From contig JAJYPQ010000127.1 of NCBI GenBank assembly GCA_021795255.1, forward strand, positions 1-9,269: 9,269 bases of DNA. Direction: 5' to 3'. The stretch comes from Pseudomonadota bacterium. GTDB taxonomy: Bacteria; Pseudomonadota; Gammaproteobacteria; Acidiferrobacterales; Acidiferrobacteraceae. Of this stretch, positions 1-7,542 are shown piece after piece. How positions within the stretch are numbered: position 1 is the first letter of the stretch; the number at the start of each line of letters is the position of its first letter. The notes under the pieces are model-generated. The model was not told the origin of the DNA and did no database searches. It worked only from the letters and a program-made list of their open reading frames with translations. Position numbers and translations under genes: made by a program.

Positions 1-141
1 CCGATGGCCTTCATGGGTGGCTGGGCGGATAGCCCGGGTGTCGCCTCGGGCGTCCGGACAGACTCTTTATACCTTCATGAGTAGTGTAGGGCTCCCGCCT
101 CAAGCCCCGTTGCGATGAACTAGGATGGAGATAAGGGCTCG
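1..141. other. left-edge stretch with no assignable gene
   Basis: This stretch lies downstream of the HiPIP gene. Two + strand frames are open from the left edge, one stopping at TAG 82-84 and the other at TGA near 118, so the tail of a gene entering from the left is possible. Neither short peptide is recognisable. A 5-bp inverted repeat (GGGCT 89-93, AGCCC 103-107) has no T-run on either side, so I do not call it a terminator. Confidence 0.4.
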
Positions 142-468
142 TTAGGGGTGGGCGCGACGTCGCGGCGTGAACAGAACACAATAACCCATCGGTGTGATGG
201 GTCCTGTGACCTTGAGGCAATGTCCAGGCGCCATAGTGCCGTTCGCTTTCATACCCCCCATCATGAGACCGTTGGAATGTCCCACGGCGGGAACAAAAAA
301 CCGACACATGCCACACATCTTGTGACCGTTGGGGTGGGTTTGATAGTGCACGGAGGCCTTGCTAAGCTTTTGATGAACCGCTTTCGCGAGCGCCATGGCG
401 GGCAGGGCAAGCCCGATCGTGACGAGGGTGCTGCGGAGGAACAGGCGTCGTGACAGGTGTGTCGGCAT
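142..468 (-). CDS. Tat-exported high-potential iron-sulfur protein (HiPIP)
   Basis: The product (108 aa) is a small periplasmic electron carrier that would hold one [4Fe-4S] cluster cycling between the 2+ and 3+ states. HiPIPs usually shuttle electrons between the bc1 complex and a terminal oxidase or reaction centre; A. ferrooxidans Iro is an example. The N-terminus carries a twin-arginine signal (SRRLFL, residues 6-11), a hydrophobic stretch at 14-27 and an AxA-like cleavage site near 26-28. Tat export suits a protein folded around its cofactor in the cytoplasm. Four cysteines at 52, 55, 84 and 97 give the family pattern CxxC...C...GxC; the last motif is GYC instead of the common GWC. A Met/Gly-rich segment at about 59-83 lengthens the Cys55-Cys84 spacing. 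AAGGAG (475-480, complement) sits six bases before ATG and supports the start. It lies 99 bases downstream of the nuclease-like gene on the same strand; I see no clear promoter. Confidence 0.85.
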   Translation of the reverse strand: MPTHLSRRLFLRSTLVTIGLALPAMALAKAVHQKLSKASVHYQTHPNGHKMCGMCRFFVPAVGHSNGLMMGGMKANGTMAPGHCLKVTGPITPMGYCVLFTPRRRAHP

Positions 469-567
469 GTGTGTCTCCTTGGGTTTTCCTGGTGATTGGG
501 GTCCCTGGGGGTGATGTTTTTCGGATAGCCTCTGTCGGAGTAGCGCTCCGCGCCAATGATGAAATGT

Positions 568-1281
568 TTATCTGGTGAGTGTCAGGATGAGGGCTTGATG
601 ATCAGATAAAGGCGTGTGTGCATCCGGGACCACCCGGATATCCTGTAGGCGTTGCGAGTCGACCCCACTGAGAAAGATGTAGTCGATACGACTCTGGGGC
701 CTGGGTGTCGGGAAGGTCGCGCCCGGACCCTCTCCTGCGACCTCGAAACTATCAACCCAGCCCGCTTGCGTGAGGTGGCGAATTCCCGCCCCGTCCGGGG
801 TGGCGTTAAAGTCTCCCACCAAGCACTGGGGTCCGGGAAACGCCTGAAGAGCGGTTTCTAAAGCCGTTATCTGGCGAAGATTTTGCGCGGGAATCCAAGA
901 GCAATGAGCGTTAGTGAACTGCCAGACCTCCCCATGCCAGGCAAAAGTGGCCCCGATCGCGCGTCTAAACGACGGATCCTCGTCATCTTTCTCGCGGGGT
1001 AGGGCATAGGACCAAGGGGCGCTCAAAGGGACATCGGCGAGAATCGCGCTGCCTTGATGGGGAAGCGACTCGCTTGCCGCCATGAAGAGCTGATGACGAT
1101 AGGGGTAGGCGCGCGTCAAGGCCTTCACTTGGTCTAGCTGGGGACTGACATGAACCGCCTGCAGGGCGACGATCTGAGGCCTTTCCGTTTGCAGAAGCGC
1201 CTCAATACGCGCCTGGCGTTGCGCCCAGGCGCCCGCCCCGGTGTTGTCGTAATTGAGGTTGAGGGTCAGGATCTTTAGCAT
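568..1281 (-). CDS. endonuclease/exonuclease/phosphatase (EEP) family protein
   Basis: The 237-aa protein fits a single EEP (DNase I/APE1-like) domain, a fold that cuts phosphodiesters or phosphomonoesters with a divalent metal. Family motifs appear in order: LTLNLN (5-10), LQAV (40-43), TNAH with N124 and H126, R136-Q137 in the following helix, VGDFN (155-159), SRIDYIF (197-203) and the C-terminal LSDH (225-228) with D227-H228. These cover the usual catalytic Asp/Asn/His set. The exception is residue 42, Ala where the family has the metal-binding Glu of LQE. There is no signal peptide or membrane segment, so it is probably cytoplasmic. The substrate cannot be told; DNA repair, RNA or lipid/inositol phosphate roles all occur in this superfamily. 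ATG at 1281 matches the usual N-terminal strand; the ribosome binding site is weak. Its gene stands alone, 99 bases before the HiPIP gene and 290 bases after the tRNA. Confidence 0.8.
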   Translation of the reverse strand: MLKILTLNLNYDNTGAGAWAQRQARIEALLQTERPQIVALQAVHVSPQLDQVKALTRAYPYRHQLFMAASESLPHQGSAILADVPLSAPWSYALPREKDDEDPSFRRAIGATFAWHGEVWQFTNAHCSWIPAQNLRQITALETALQAFPGPQCLVGDFNATPDGAGIRHLTQAGWVDSFEVAGEGPGATFPTPRPQSRIDYIFLSGVDSQRLQDIRVVPDAHTPLSDHQALILTLTR

Positions 1282-1571
1282 CGAATTACTCTAGGGGCTG
1301 ACTGATGTCTACGCTATCCGACCGCTGGGGGCGTTGGCGATTCCTTAAGCGTGGGGCCGGACCCGGGGGATGTGGCGTGGGTAGGTGCAAGATGCTCGAG
1401 ATTGTTAGGGCTATCCGCTGCGTGCGCATCGGCTACCAAGACCTGAGACTGGCTGCTTCAAGGGGGCTGCTGGGTCTTTGGGAAGCGCAAAAATGCTGTG
1501 GGGAGTGCCCGCTTTCTGGATTCTTGTCTTAGGACCGTCTGCGGCCGGGTAGCCGATGGTGCGATAATAAT
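1282..1571. other. spacer between the initiator tRNA and the EEP gene
   Basis: I see no convincing gene here. A 75-codon + strand frame (1305-1532) has an AGGGG before its ATG but no recognisable domain. No GC hairpin followed by a T-run marks the end of the tRNA transcript. The stretch holds two copies of GCTATCCG (1313-1320, 1410-1417) and an 11-bp inverted repeat (1427-1437 with 1548-1558). The promoter of the EEP gene should lie here but I could not place it. Confidence 0.5.
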
Positions 1572-1648
<77 letters not shown>

Positions 1649-1661
1649 CCGAAGGGCGCAG

Positions 1662-1689
1662 AGTCTACCATGTTCGCCGCCAATGGCAA
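1662..1689 (-). promoter_or_regulatory. predicted sigma70 promoter of the initiator tRNA
   Basis: On the - strand, TTGCCA (1689-1684) and TAGACT (1667-1662) are separated by 16 bases. Transcription would begin about 7 bases before the tRNA 5' end. The bases after the -10 box (1661-1654) read CTGCGCCC, a GC-rich discriminator. Such discriminators are typical of stable-RNA promoters under stringent (ppGpp) control in proteobacteria. Call by eye, with no start-site data. Confidence 0.6.
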
Positions 1690-1705
1690 GCTTAAAACCC
1701 GTGCA

Positions 1706-1733
1706 TTGAAGTTTGGCGCGGAAAGCTTATAAT
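1706..1733 (+). promoter_or_regulatory. predicted sigma70 promoter of the rimP operon
   Basis: TTGAAG (1706-1711) and a perfect TATAAT (1728-1733) are 16 bases apart, placing the start near 1740 and leaving a leader of about 58 nt before rimP. Its -35 box lies 16 bases from the -35 box of the divergent tRNA promoter, so the two are back to back and may influence each other. This would be the main promoter of rimP-nusA-infB and probably rbfA-truB. Confidence 0.65.
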
Positions 1734-1762
1734 CCACCTTTATCTTGTGTGGGTTGTGGCGG

Positions 1763-1790
1763 AAGTGGGCGTATGCCCACTTTTGCATTT
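1763..1790 (+). terminator. terminator-like hairpin in the rimP leader (possible attenuator)
   Basis: AAGTGGGC (1763-1770) and GCCCACTT (1775-1782) form a perfect 8-bp stem with a GTAT loop, followed by TTGCATTT after the stem's own TT. It lies in the 5' leader, after the predicted promoter and 15 bases before the rimP ATG, where an attenuator would sit. Upstream, GTGGGT (1749-1754) could pair with GCCCAC (1775-1780) and would block the hairpin. The T-run is interrupted, so termination may be partial. The structure could instead act on translation or mRNA stability. Confidence 0.5.
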
Positions 1791-1797
1791 ATAGGCT

Positions 1798-2253
1798 ATG
1801 GAAAAGCGGATTCCAGCAGATCGTTTACGGACCTTGGTTGAGCCCGCGGTGGGTCGGCTAGGATTCGAGCTCGTGGATATTGAGTTTATCAGCGGTCAAA
1901 AGACCTTGCGGGTCTATATTGACGGGCCGAACGGCATTCATGTGGACGACTGCGCGCGCGTTAGTCGACAGATAAGCGCGCTTTTCGATGTCGAGGATCC
2001 GATTCCCGGGCAATACACATTAGAAGTGTCGTCCCCGGGTCTGGACAGGCCCCTGGCTCGGCGCGAAGATTTTACTCGTTTTACCGGTTTCCAGGTCAAA
2101 ATTAAGACGCTGACCCCGATAGATGGGCGCCGGAATTTTCAGGGGCGCCTCGGGGGATTGAGCGGCGAGTGCATCGTCCTTGAGACAGAAGAGACGCGTT
2201 ATGATCTAGCCCTCGCTAATATCGAGAAGGCTAGGCTTGTGCCCGATCTTTAG
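1798..2253 (+). CDS. rimP: ribosome maturation factor RimP
   Basis: RimP binds the free 30S subunit and helps late assembly around S19, S12 and the head region. The 151-aa product matches the usual length of about 150. The N-terminal domain opens with LVEPAVGRLGFELVDIEF (residues 14-31), the family signature, followed by a VDDCARVSRQI segment and the LEVSSPGLDRPL motif (about 80-91). The C-terminal SH3-like domain carries IDGRRNFQGRL, then a hydrophobic end. ATG 1798 gives the standard N-terminus; the ribosome binding site is poor (AGG about five bases upstream). It is the first gene of the nusA operon, 14 bases before GGAGG-led nusA on the shorter start. The leader hairpin before it suggests attenuation. 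Identification is firm from sequence and synteny. Confidence 0.96.
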   Translation: MEKRIPADRLRTLVEPAVGRLGFELVDIEFISGQKTLRVYIDGPNGIHVDDCARVSRQISALFDVEDPIPGQYTLEVSSPGLDRPLARREDFTRFTGFQVKIKTLTPIDGRRNFQGRLGGLSGECIVLETEETRYDLALANIEKARLVPDL

Positions 2254-2260
2254 AGCGGGC

Positions 2261-2265
2261 GGAGG
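2261..2265 (+). promoter_or_regulatory. nusA ribosome binding site that favours ATG 2271
   Basis: GGAGG ends five bases before ATG 2271 but only two bases before the in-frame GTG 2268. The spacing, and the match of the resulting MANEILLVVEAV to E. coli MNKEILAVVEAV, support ATG 2271. Confidence 0.75.
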
Positions 2266-2270
2266 TTGTG

Positions 2271-3773
2271 ATGGCGAATGAAATTTTGCTGGTGGTTGAG
2301 GCCGTTTCCCGCGAAAAGAATGTCGATCGGGAGGTCATTTTTGGCGCGCTTGAGGCCGCTCTGGCAACGGCGACGCGTAAGCGCCATAAGGAAGATATCG
2401 ACGCGCGGGTAGAGATTCATCGCAAGACGGGCGAATACGACACGTTCCGGCGCTGGGTCGTGGTGGCAGACGATCAGGAGGCATTGGAGTTTCCCGGCCG
2501 AGAATTGCGACTGAAAGATGCACAGGTGCGTAATCCGGAGGCAGCCGTCGGGGACTATATCGAAGAGCCGCTCGAGGCCGTCGATTTTGGCCGCATCGCG
2601 GCCCAAGCCGCGAAGCAGGTGATCGTACAAAAGGTCCGCGAGGCCGAGCGCGAACAGATTGTCAATCAGTTCAAGAGTCGCCAGGGTGAGCTTGTCACGG
2701 GTGTCGTGAAGCGCCTTGAGCGTGGGGATGCCATTATCGAGCTCGGTGCCGCTGAGGCGCTGTTGCCCAAATCGGCCATGATTCCGCGCGAGGGTTTGCG
2801 ACCCGGCGACCGAGTGCGAGCCTATCTCGAGGACGTGCATTCGGCGCCCCGCGGGCCCCAGCTGTTCCTGAGCCGCACGACCCCCCAGCTCCTAGTGGAG
2901 CTTTTTAAGCTCGAAGTTCCTGAAGCCGGCGAAGGTCTGATAGAGATTCATGGGTCTGCGCGTGACCCGGGTTTACGCGCCAAGATAGCAGTAAATTCTA
3001 AGGACCCGCGTATTGACCCGATTGGCGCGTGTGTCGGTATGAGGGGTTCGCGTGTCCAGAGCGTATCGAATGAACTTGGCGGGGAACGGGTTGATATCAT
3101 TCAGTGGTCTCCCGATCCCGCCCAATTCGTCATCAATGCCTTGGCTCCCGCCGAGGTGCTATCGATCGTCGTCGACGAAGAGCTTCACAGCATGGATGTC
3201 ATAGTCGACGAATCGCAACTCTCCCAGGTGATCGGCCGGGGCGGGCAGAACGTGCGTCTGGCGTCCGAGCTCACCGGCTGGGAATTGAATATCATGACCG
3301 AGGAAGCGGCCTCGGCGCGTGGCGAAAGCGAGGCGACGAATGCGGTCCAAATGTTTGTCGACCAACTTCATATCGATGTTTCGGTGGCCGAGTTGCTCGT
3401 GCGGGAGGGGTTTATGACTCTTGACGAGGTGGCCTATGTCCCGAAGCAGGAGATGCTGGCGGTCGAGGGTTTGGCGGAGGAGCAGGTCGATCAAATGCGT
3501 GATCGGGCCCGTGATATCCTCTTGACGCGGGCGATCACTCTGGAAGAGAAGATCGACATGGCTGAGCCGGCCGCCGACTTATTGGCGATGGCGGAGATGG
3601 ACGAGCATATGGCGCGGTTATTGGCGAGCCATGGGATTAAGACCATGGAGGAACTCGCGGATCAGTCGGTGGACGATCTAGCTGCGATTGAAGGATTGGA
3701 CGAAGAGCGGGCGCGGTCCTTGATCATGGCGGCGCGCGCACCATGGTTTGCTGGCCAGGGCCAGGGGGCCTGA
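2271..3773 (+). CDS. nusA: transcription termination/antitermination factor NusA
   Basis: NusA binds RNA polymerase near the RNA exit channel, prolongs pauses, aids intrinsic and Rho termination, and joins antitermination complexes on rRNA operons. The 500-aa product keeps the gammaproteobacterial architecture: polymerase-binding N-terminal domain (about 1-125), S1 domain (about 130-200), KH1 with GMRG at 256-259, KH2 with IGRGGQNVRLAS starting at residue 321, and two acidic C-terminal repeats (about 365-420 and 440-490). The second ends in LIMAARAPWF, like E. coli. The C-terminal repeats indicate the longer proteobacterial form that can contact the alpha C-terminal domain; Bacillus NusA lacks them. 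It sits 17 bases after rimP and 9 bases before infB. In E. coli NusA autoregulates its operon; the rimP leader hairpin here is a plausible target, though that is inference. Confidence 0.98.
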   Translation: MANEILLVVEAVSREKNVDREVIFGALEAALATATRKRHKEDIDARVEIHRKTGEYDTFRRWVVVADDQEALEFPGRELRLKDAQVRNPEAAVGDYIEEPLEAVDFGRIAAQAAKQVIVQKVREAEREQIVNQFKSRQGELVTGVVKRLERGDAIIELGAAEALLPKSAMIPREGLRPGDRVRAYLEDVHSAPRGPQLFLSRTTPQLLVELFKLEVPEAGEGLIEIHGSARDPGLRAKIAVNSKDPRIDPIGACVGMRGSRVQSVSNELGGERVDIIQWSPDPAQFVINALAPAEVLSIVVDEELHSMDVIVDESQLSQVIGRGGQNVRLASELTGWELNIMTEEAASARGESEATNAVQMFVDQLHIDVSVAELLVREGFMTLDEVAYVPKQEMLAVEGLAEEQVDQMRDRARDILLTRAITLEEKIDMAEPAADLLAMAEMDEHMARLLASHGIKTMEELADQSVDDLAAIEGLDEERARSLIMAARAPWFAGQGQGA

Positions 3774-3782
3774 CGTACAAAA

Positions 3783-6251
3783 ATGCCTGAGACAACAGTC
3801 AAAAGCTTTGCCGAGCAAATCGGGGTCGCCCCGGATAAGTTGCTGCAGCAGTTGGTGGCAGCCGGGATCGATGGGAAGAAGAGCAATGATCCCCTGACCG
3901 ACGAAGAGAAGATGGCCCTCCTGAGTTTTCTCAGGACCCATCATGGGGCCGGGGAACCAGAGGCCAAGCGGATCACGCTCACGCAGAAGTCCACGAGCAA
4001 GATCGTACAAAATTCGCGCTTCGGCCAAGCGCGCGCGGTGCAGGTCGAGGTGCGCAAGAAGCGCACGTTCGTGAAACGGCCGCTTCCGGGCGAGCCCGAA
4101 GCGCCACCGGTCGCCGAGCCCGAACTACCCATTGTTGAGCCCGTAGCCGAGGCGCTACAGGTCCCCGCTACCCCCGCAGCTGCCGTTGCAGCGCAAGCGG
4201 TGCCCGAGGAACGCGAGGAGGCGCCAGTACTCAATACCACGGCGCCTGTCGAGATTCCCGTGCCCCTGGCGCCCGTGAACGAGCCGCCTAAAGTGGTCCC
4301 CGAACCACGTGCCAAGAAGGACGTACGGACGGACCGCGTCGAGAGGGAACGCAACGATCGTCGTGAGCGCCAAGCGCCCAAGCCCGCCGGCAATGACCGC
4401 AAGCAGAGACCGCGTGGCGGTAGCCCGCGTGCCCCGGGCGGTAAACGGGTCGTGACGAGCATGAGCGGCCAACATGCCTTCGAAATGCCGACCGAACGCG
4501 TGGTGCGTGACGTCTATCTACCGGAAGCCATTACGGTGGCCGAGCTTGCGCAGCAGATGTCCATTAAGGCGGCTGAAGTGATTAAGGCCTTGATGCATCT
4601 TGGGATGATGGTAACCATCAACCAGGTGCTCGACCGCGACACCGCGACCATAGTCGTCGAGGAATTAGGTCACGTTGCCCGCGAGGCCCGTAGCCATGAT
4701 CCCGAGGCGGCGTTGAAGAGCGGTGAACAGGCCGGGGCGCACGAGCCCAGGCCTCCGGTCGTTACCGTGATGGGACATGTCGATCATGGTAAGACCTCTT
4801 TATTGGACTATATCCGCAAGACTAAGGTGGCAAGCGGCGAAGCGGGCGGAATTACCCAGCATATCGGGGCCTACCACGTCGAAATGCCGAAAGGGATGCT
4901 CACCTTCTTGGATACCCCGGGCCACGAGGCGTTTACGGCCATGCGCGCCCGTGGCGCTAAAGTGACCGACATTGTGATTTTGGTTGTAGCGGCCGATGAC
5001 GGGGTCATGCCGCAGACAGTCGAAGCTATCCATCATGCGCGTGACGCGGGTGTCCCGATCGTGGTCGCGGTCAATAAGGTTGATAAGCCGCAAGCCGATA
5101 TGGAGCGCGTCAAGCAAGAATTGGTCGCGCATGCGGTGGTGCCGGAAGAGTGGGGTGGTTCTGATATCTTCGTTCCGGTGTCCGCGAAGACCGGACAAGG
5201 CATCGAGGAATTGCTGGATGCCGTATTGCTACAGGCCGAATTGTTGGAGCTGACCGCGGTGCGCGCGACTTTAGCCGCGGGCATCGTGATCGAAGCCCGT
5301 CTCGACAAGGGGCGCGGGCCGGTGGCTACGATCTTGGTCCAGGAAGGAGTTCTGCGTAAAGGCGACGTGATCCTGGCTGGCCGCGAGTCCGGACGGGTCC
5401 GCGCCATGACCGATGAGAATGGCCGGTCGATCAAGGAGGCCGGTCCTTCGATTCCTGTTGAAGTCCAGGGCCTCTCTGGCGTACCCAATGCCGGTGAGGA
5501 GGTGACAGGAGTCGAGAACGAGCGCAAGGCGCGCGAAATCGCCCTATTTCGCCAGGGCAAGTACAAGGACGTCAAGATTCAACGTCAACAGGCCTCCAAG
5601 CTGTCGAATATGTTTCAGCAGATGCAAGACGGGGACGTGAAGACCCTGACCCTGATTGTGAAGGCCGACGTTCAGGGATCTGTTGAGGCCCTGACCGATG
5701 CGCTCGAGAAGTTGTCCACAGACGAGGTCAAGGTCAGGGTGGTCCACGGCATGGTCGGCGGAATCAGTGAGTCGGACGTCAATCTGGCTGTCGCTTCCAA
5801 TGCCATCGTGATCGGATTTAACGTCCGGGCCGATGGCGGCGCGCGCCGACTGATCGATTCAGAGGGCGTCGACATTCACTACTACAACGTCATTTACGAT
5901 GCCGTAAACGAAGTGAAAGCGGCCATGGCGGGGATGTTGAAGCCGCAGTTCCGCGAAGACGTAGTAGGCGTCGCCGAGGTCCGCGAGGTGTTTCGGACGC
6001 CGAAGGTTGGGGTGATTGCCGGATGTCAGGTGAGCGAAGGCGTGATCCGGAGGGGACGGGATGCCCGTGTGCTACGTGACAACGTGGTGGTCTTTGACGG
6101 ACAGATCGAGTCCCTGCGGCGCTTTCGCGATGATGTCGCCGAAGTCAAAGGCGGCATGGAGTGCGGCATGACGATCAAGAATTACACGGATATTCACGTG
6201 GGTGACCAGATCGAGGTGTACGAAAAAGTTGAGGTCGCGCGCTCGCTTTGA
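3783..6251 (+). CDS. infB: translation initiation factor IF-2
   Basis: IF2 is the GTPase that recruits formylated initiator tRNA to the 30S subunit and promotes 50S joining. The 822-aa product has a first IF2_N domain (about 1-50), the conserved [14 protein letters not shown] element (about 88-101), a Pro/Ala/Glu-rich then basic disordered linker (about 105-220), and a second IF2_N domain (about 240-300). The G domain carries G1 GHVDHGKT (331-338), G3 DTPGH (377-381), G4 NKVD (431-434) and G5 SAK (467-469). Domains II, III and the tRNA-binding C-terminal beta-barrel follow, ending near [13 protein letters not shown]. All GTPase residues look intact. ATG 3783 gives the usual N-terminus. There is no good ribosome binding site; AGGGGG is 14 bases upstream, so coupling to nusA translation is likely. 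I saw no clear internal start like those making the short IF2 forms of E. coli. Confidence 0.98.
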   Translation: MPETTVKSFAEQIGVAPDKLLQQLVAAGIDGKKSNDPLTDEEKMALLSFLRTHHGAGEPEAKRITLTQKSTSKIVQNSRFGQARAVQVEVRKKRTFVKRPLPGEPEAPPVAEPELPIVEPVAEALQVPATPAAAVAAQAVPEEREEAPVLNTTAPVEIPVPLAPVNEPPKVVPEPRAKKDVRTDRVERERNDRRERQAPKPAGNDRKQRPRGGSPRAPGGKRVVTSMSGQHAFEMPTERVVRDVYLPEAITVAELAQQMSIKAAEVIKALMHLGMMVTINQVLDRDTATIVVEELGHVAREARSHDPEAALKSGEQAGAHEPRPPVVTVMGHVDHGKTSLLDYIRKTKVASGEAGGITQHIGAYHVEMPKGMLTFLDTPGHEAFTAMRARGAKVTDIVILVVAADDGVMPQTVEAIHHARDAGVPIVVAVNKVDKPQADMERVKQELVAHAVVPEEWGGSDIFVPVSAKTGQGIEELLDAVLLQAELLELTAVRATLAAGIVIEARLDKGRGPVATILVQEGVLRKGDVILAGRESGRVRAMTDENGRSIKEAGPSIPVEVQGLSGVPNAGEEVTGVENERKAREIALFRQGKYKDVKIQRQQASKLSNMFQQMQDGDVKTLTLIVKADVQGSVEALTDALEKLSTDEVKVRVVHGMVGGISESDVNLAVASNAIVIGFNVRADGGARRLIDSEGVDIHYYNVIYDAVNEVKAAMAGMLKPQFREDVVGVAEVREVFRTPKVGVIAGCQVSEGVIRRGRDARVLRDNVVVFDGQIESLRRFRDDVAEVKGGMECGMTIKNYTDIHVGDQIEVYEKVEVARSL

Positions 6252-6634
6252 GGAACCGGCCACGCAGACCTGGTTCGCGTTCTGCCCGTATTGGAGCGCT
6301 GATTCAGCGTGAGATAGCGACGCTGGCCTTGACGATGATGCGCGATCCGCGCGTCTTGGGGGCGACACTGAGCGAGGTGAGAGTGAGCCCTGACTTGAAG
6401 CAGGCTCGGATCTTTGTCACCCATTACCTCGGCAAGGACGCTGCTTTGGCGGCCGTAGTCGGTTTCAATAGCGGGGCCTCGCGGTTTCGGCGCGAACTCG
6501 CGGCCCGGCTTGCCTTGCGGGTAGTACCGGCATTGGTCTTTGTCTACGATCCGTCCGCGGACCAAGGCTTTAGGATCGACGCGCTTTTAAGTCAGGCGCG
6601 GCGCGAAGATCGTGGCGAGGGAGGCTCGTCATGA
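6248..6634 (+). CDS. rbfA: 30S ribosome-binding factor RbfA
   Basis: RbfA is a KH-fold protein that binds pre-30S particles near helix 1 and the central decoding region and is needed for 16S 5'-end maturation and cold growth. The 128-aa product shows family landmarks: [14 protein letters not shown] near the start, [21 protein letters not shown] (about 44-58) and the late strand [14 protein letters not shown]. The only usable start in this frame is TTG 6248, because a TGA at 6230-6232 closes the frame upstream and the next ATG falls inside the domain. TTG overlaps the infB stop as TTGA, so translation is probably coupled; GAGG (6231-6234) could serve as a distant ribosome binding site. The N-terminus ([13 protein letters not shown]) is basic, and the C-terminal tail is short compared with E. 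coli (133 aa). Confidence 0.93.
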   Translation: MRNRPRRPGSRSARIGALIQREIATLALTMMRDPRVLGATLSEVRVSPDLKQARIFVTHYLGKDAALAAVVGFNSGASRFRRELAARLALRVVPALVFVYDPSADQGFRIDALLSQARREDRGEGGSS

Positions 6635-7539
6635 AGCAACCGTGCCTGCGCCGCGACGGTCTGCTGGTTCTCGATAAGCCGGTGGGCTTAAGTTCGACTC
6701 AAGCCTTGGGACAAGCGAAACATCGCCTGCGCGCGTGCAAGGGCGGCCATACGGGCACACTGGATCCGCTGGCCACGGGGGTCTTGGTTTTATGCTTTGG
6801 CGAGGCGACGAAGGCGGCCTCGTTTCTGTTCGAAAGCGATAAATGTTATCAGGTCACAGTCGCCCTGGGCGTGACGACTTCGACCTACGACTGCGAAGGC
6901 GAGGTTGTGGCGCGGCATCCGGTGGCGGTTGTCGATACCGAGATCCGCGCCGCTTTGGCGCGCTTTACGGGCGATATCGAACAGGTCCCGCCGCGGTTTT
7001 CTGCGATCAAGCAGGCCGGCGTGCCGTTTTACGTGCGCGCGCGGCGCGGTGACCCGACCTTGCCCCCTAGCCGTTCGGTGCGCGTGCATGGGATCCGACT
7101 CCTGGAGCGGGTCGGAGATGACGTGACTCTTCAGGTCGAGTGCGGTAAGGGGGTGTACATACGGAGCCTAGCGCACGATCTCGGCCTAGCCTTGGGTTGC
7201 GGGGCTCATGTGAAGGCCTTGCGCCGTATGGCCGTGGGCCGTTTTACTATCGCGCAGGCGGTGGCCTTGGCGGAGGTGACCCAAGACACCCCCCTGGTAG
7301 GGAGTGATGTGGCCTTGACGGCGCTTCCGGCGGTTGTTCTCCCCTCGTTTCTGGCGCGGGCGGCTAGGCGGGGTCAAGTGGTGTACATAGGCGGGCGCGG
7401 TTACGAAGGCTGGGCCCGGTTATACGACGACGAAGGTGCCTTTCTCGGTATCGGCTGGTCCGAGCTGGGAGGGGAAATCCGGCCTAAGCGCTTATGGGAC
7501 CTAGGGTCCCAGGTTGAGCCGGTGGGCGCAGCCGGTTAG
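6631..7539 (+). CDS. truB: tRNA pseudouridine(55) synthase TruB
   Basis: TruB converts uridine 55 in the T-loop of almost all elongator and initiator tRNAs to pseudouridine and also acts as a tRNA chaperone. The 302-aa product opens with DGLLVLDKPVGLSS (9-22). The catalytic motif GHTGTLDPLATG spans 39-50 with the nucleophile at Asp45. Further motifs are SDKCYQVTVALG, with the conserved active-site Tyr, QVPPRFSAIK, and KGVYIRSLAHDLG followed by LGCGAHVKALRR. A PUA-like C-terminal segment follows (about 240-295). ATG 6631 overlaps the rbfA stop as ATGA, and GGGAGG (6619-6624) lies six bases upstream. The tRNA-fMet in this window has the TTCAAAT T-loop that TruB recognises. The last coding bases overlap the predicted rpsO promoter. 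Confidence 0.97.
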   Translation: MKQPCLRRDGLLVLDKPVGLSSTQALGQAKHRLRACKGGHTGTLDPLATGVLVLCFGEATKAASFLFESDKCYQVTVALGVTTSTYDCEGEVVARHPVAVVDTEIRAALARFTGDIEQVPPRFSAIKQAGVPFYVRARRGDPTLPPSRSVRVHGIRLLERVGDDVTLQVECGKGVYIRSLAHDLGLALGCGAHVKALRRMAVGRFTIAQAVALAEVTQDTPLVGSDVALTALPAVVLPSFLARAARRGQVVYIGGRGYEGWARLYDDEGAFLGIGWSELGGEIRPKRLWDLGSQVEPVGAAG

Positions 7540-7542
7540 AAT
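7514..7542 (+). promoter_or_regulatory. predicted rpsO promoter inside the truB 3' end
   Basis: TTGAGC (7514-7519) and TAGAAT (7537-7542) are 17 bases apart, the ideal sigma70 spacing; the -10 box overlaps the truB stop codon. Transcription would start near 7549, giving a leader of about 39 nt. E. coli rpsO likewise has its own promoter just after truB. Predicted by eye only. Confidence 0.55.

Noticed and set aside
11..453. Open frames on both strands overlapping the HiPIP gene
   Set aside because: The HiPIP frame has a Tat signal, four correctly placed Cys and a good ribosome binding site; the others are its shadows.
536..550. CGGAG-TAGCG-CTCCG hairpin after the EEP gene as a terminator
   Set aside because: The stem is only 5 bp and no T-run follows on either strand.
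1305..1532. 75-codon + strand frame with AGGGG before its ATG
   Set aside because: The product has no recognisable domain, an odd Trp/Cys/Arg/Gly-rich composition, and reads against the tRNA-EEP direction. Not supported without homologues.
2268..2270. GTG as the nusA start
   Set aside because: It lies only two bases after GGAGG; ATG 2271 has better spacing and matches the family N-terminus.
3941..4475. Long - strand frames opposite infB (173 and 106 codons)
   Set aside because: They lie opposite the repetitive Pro/Ala-rich IF2 linker in GC-rich DNA, which opens antisense frames; products are low complexity.
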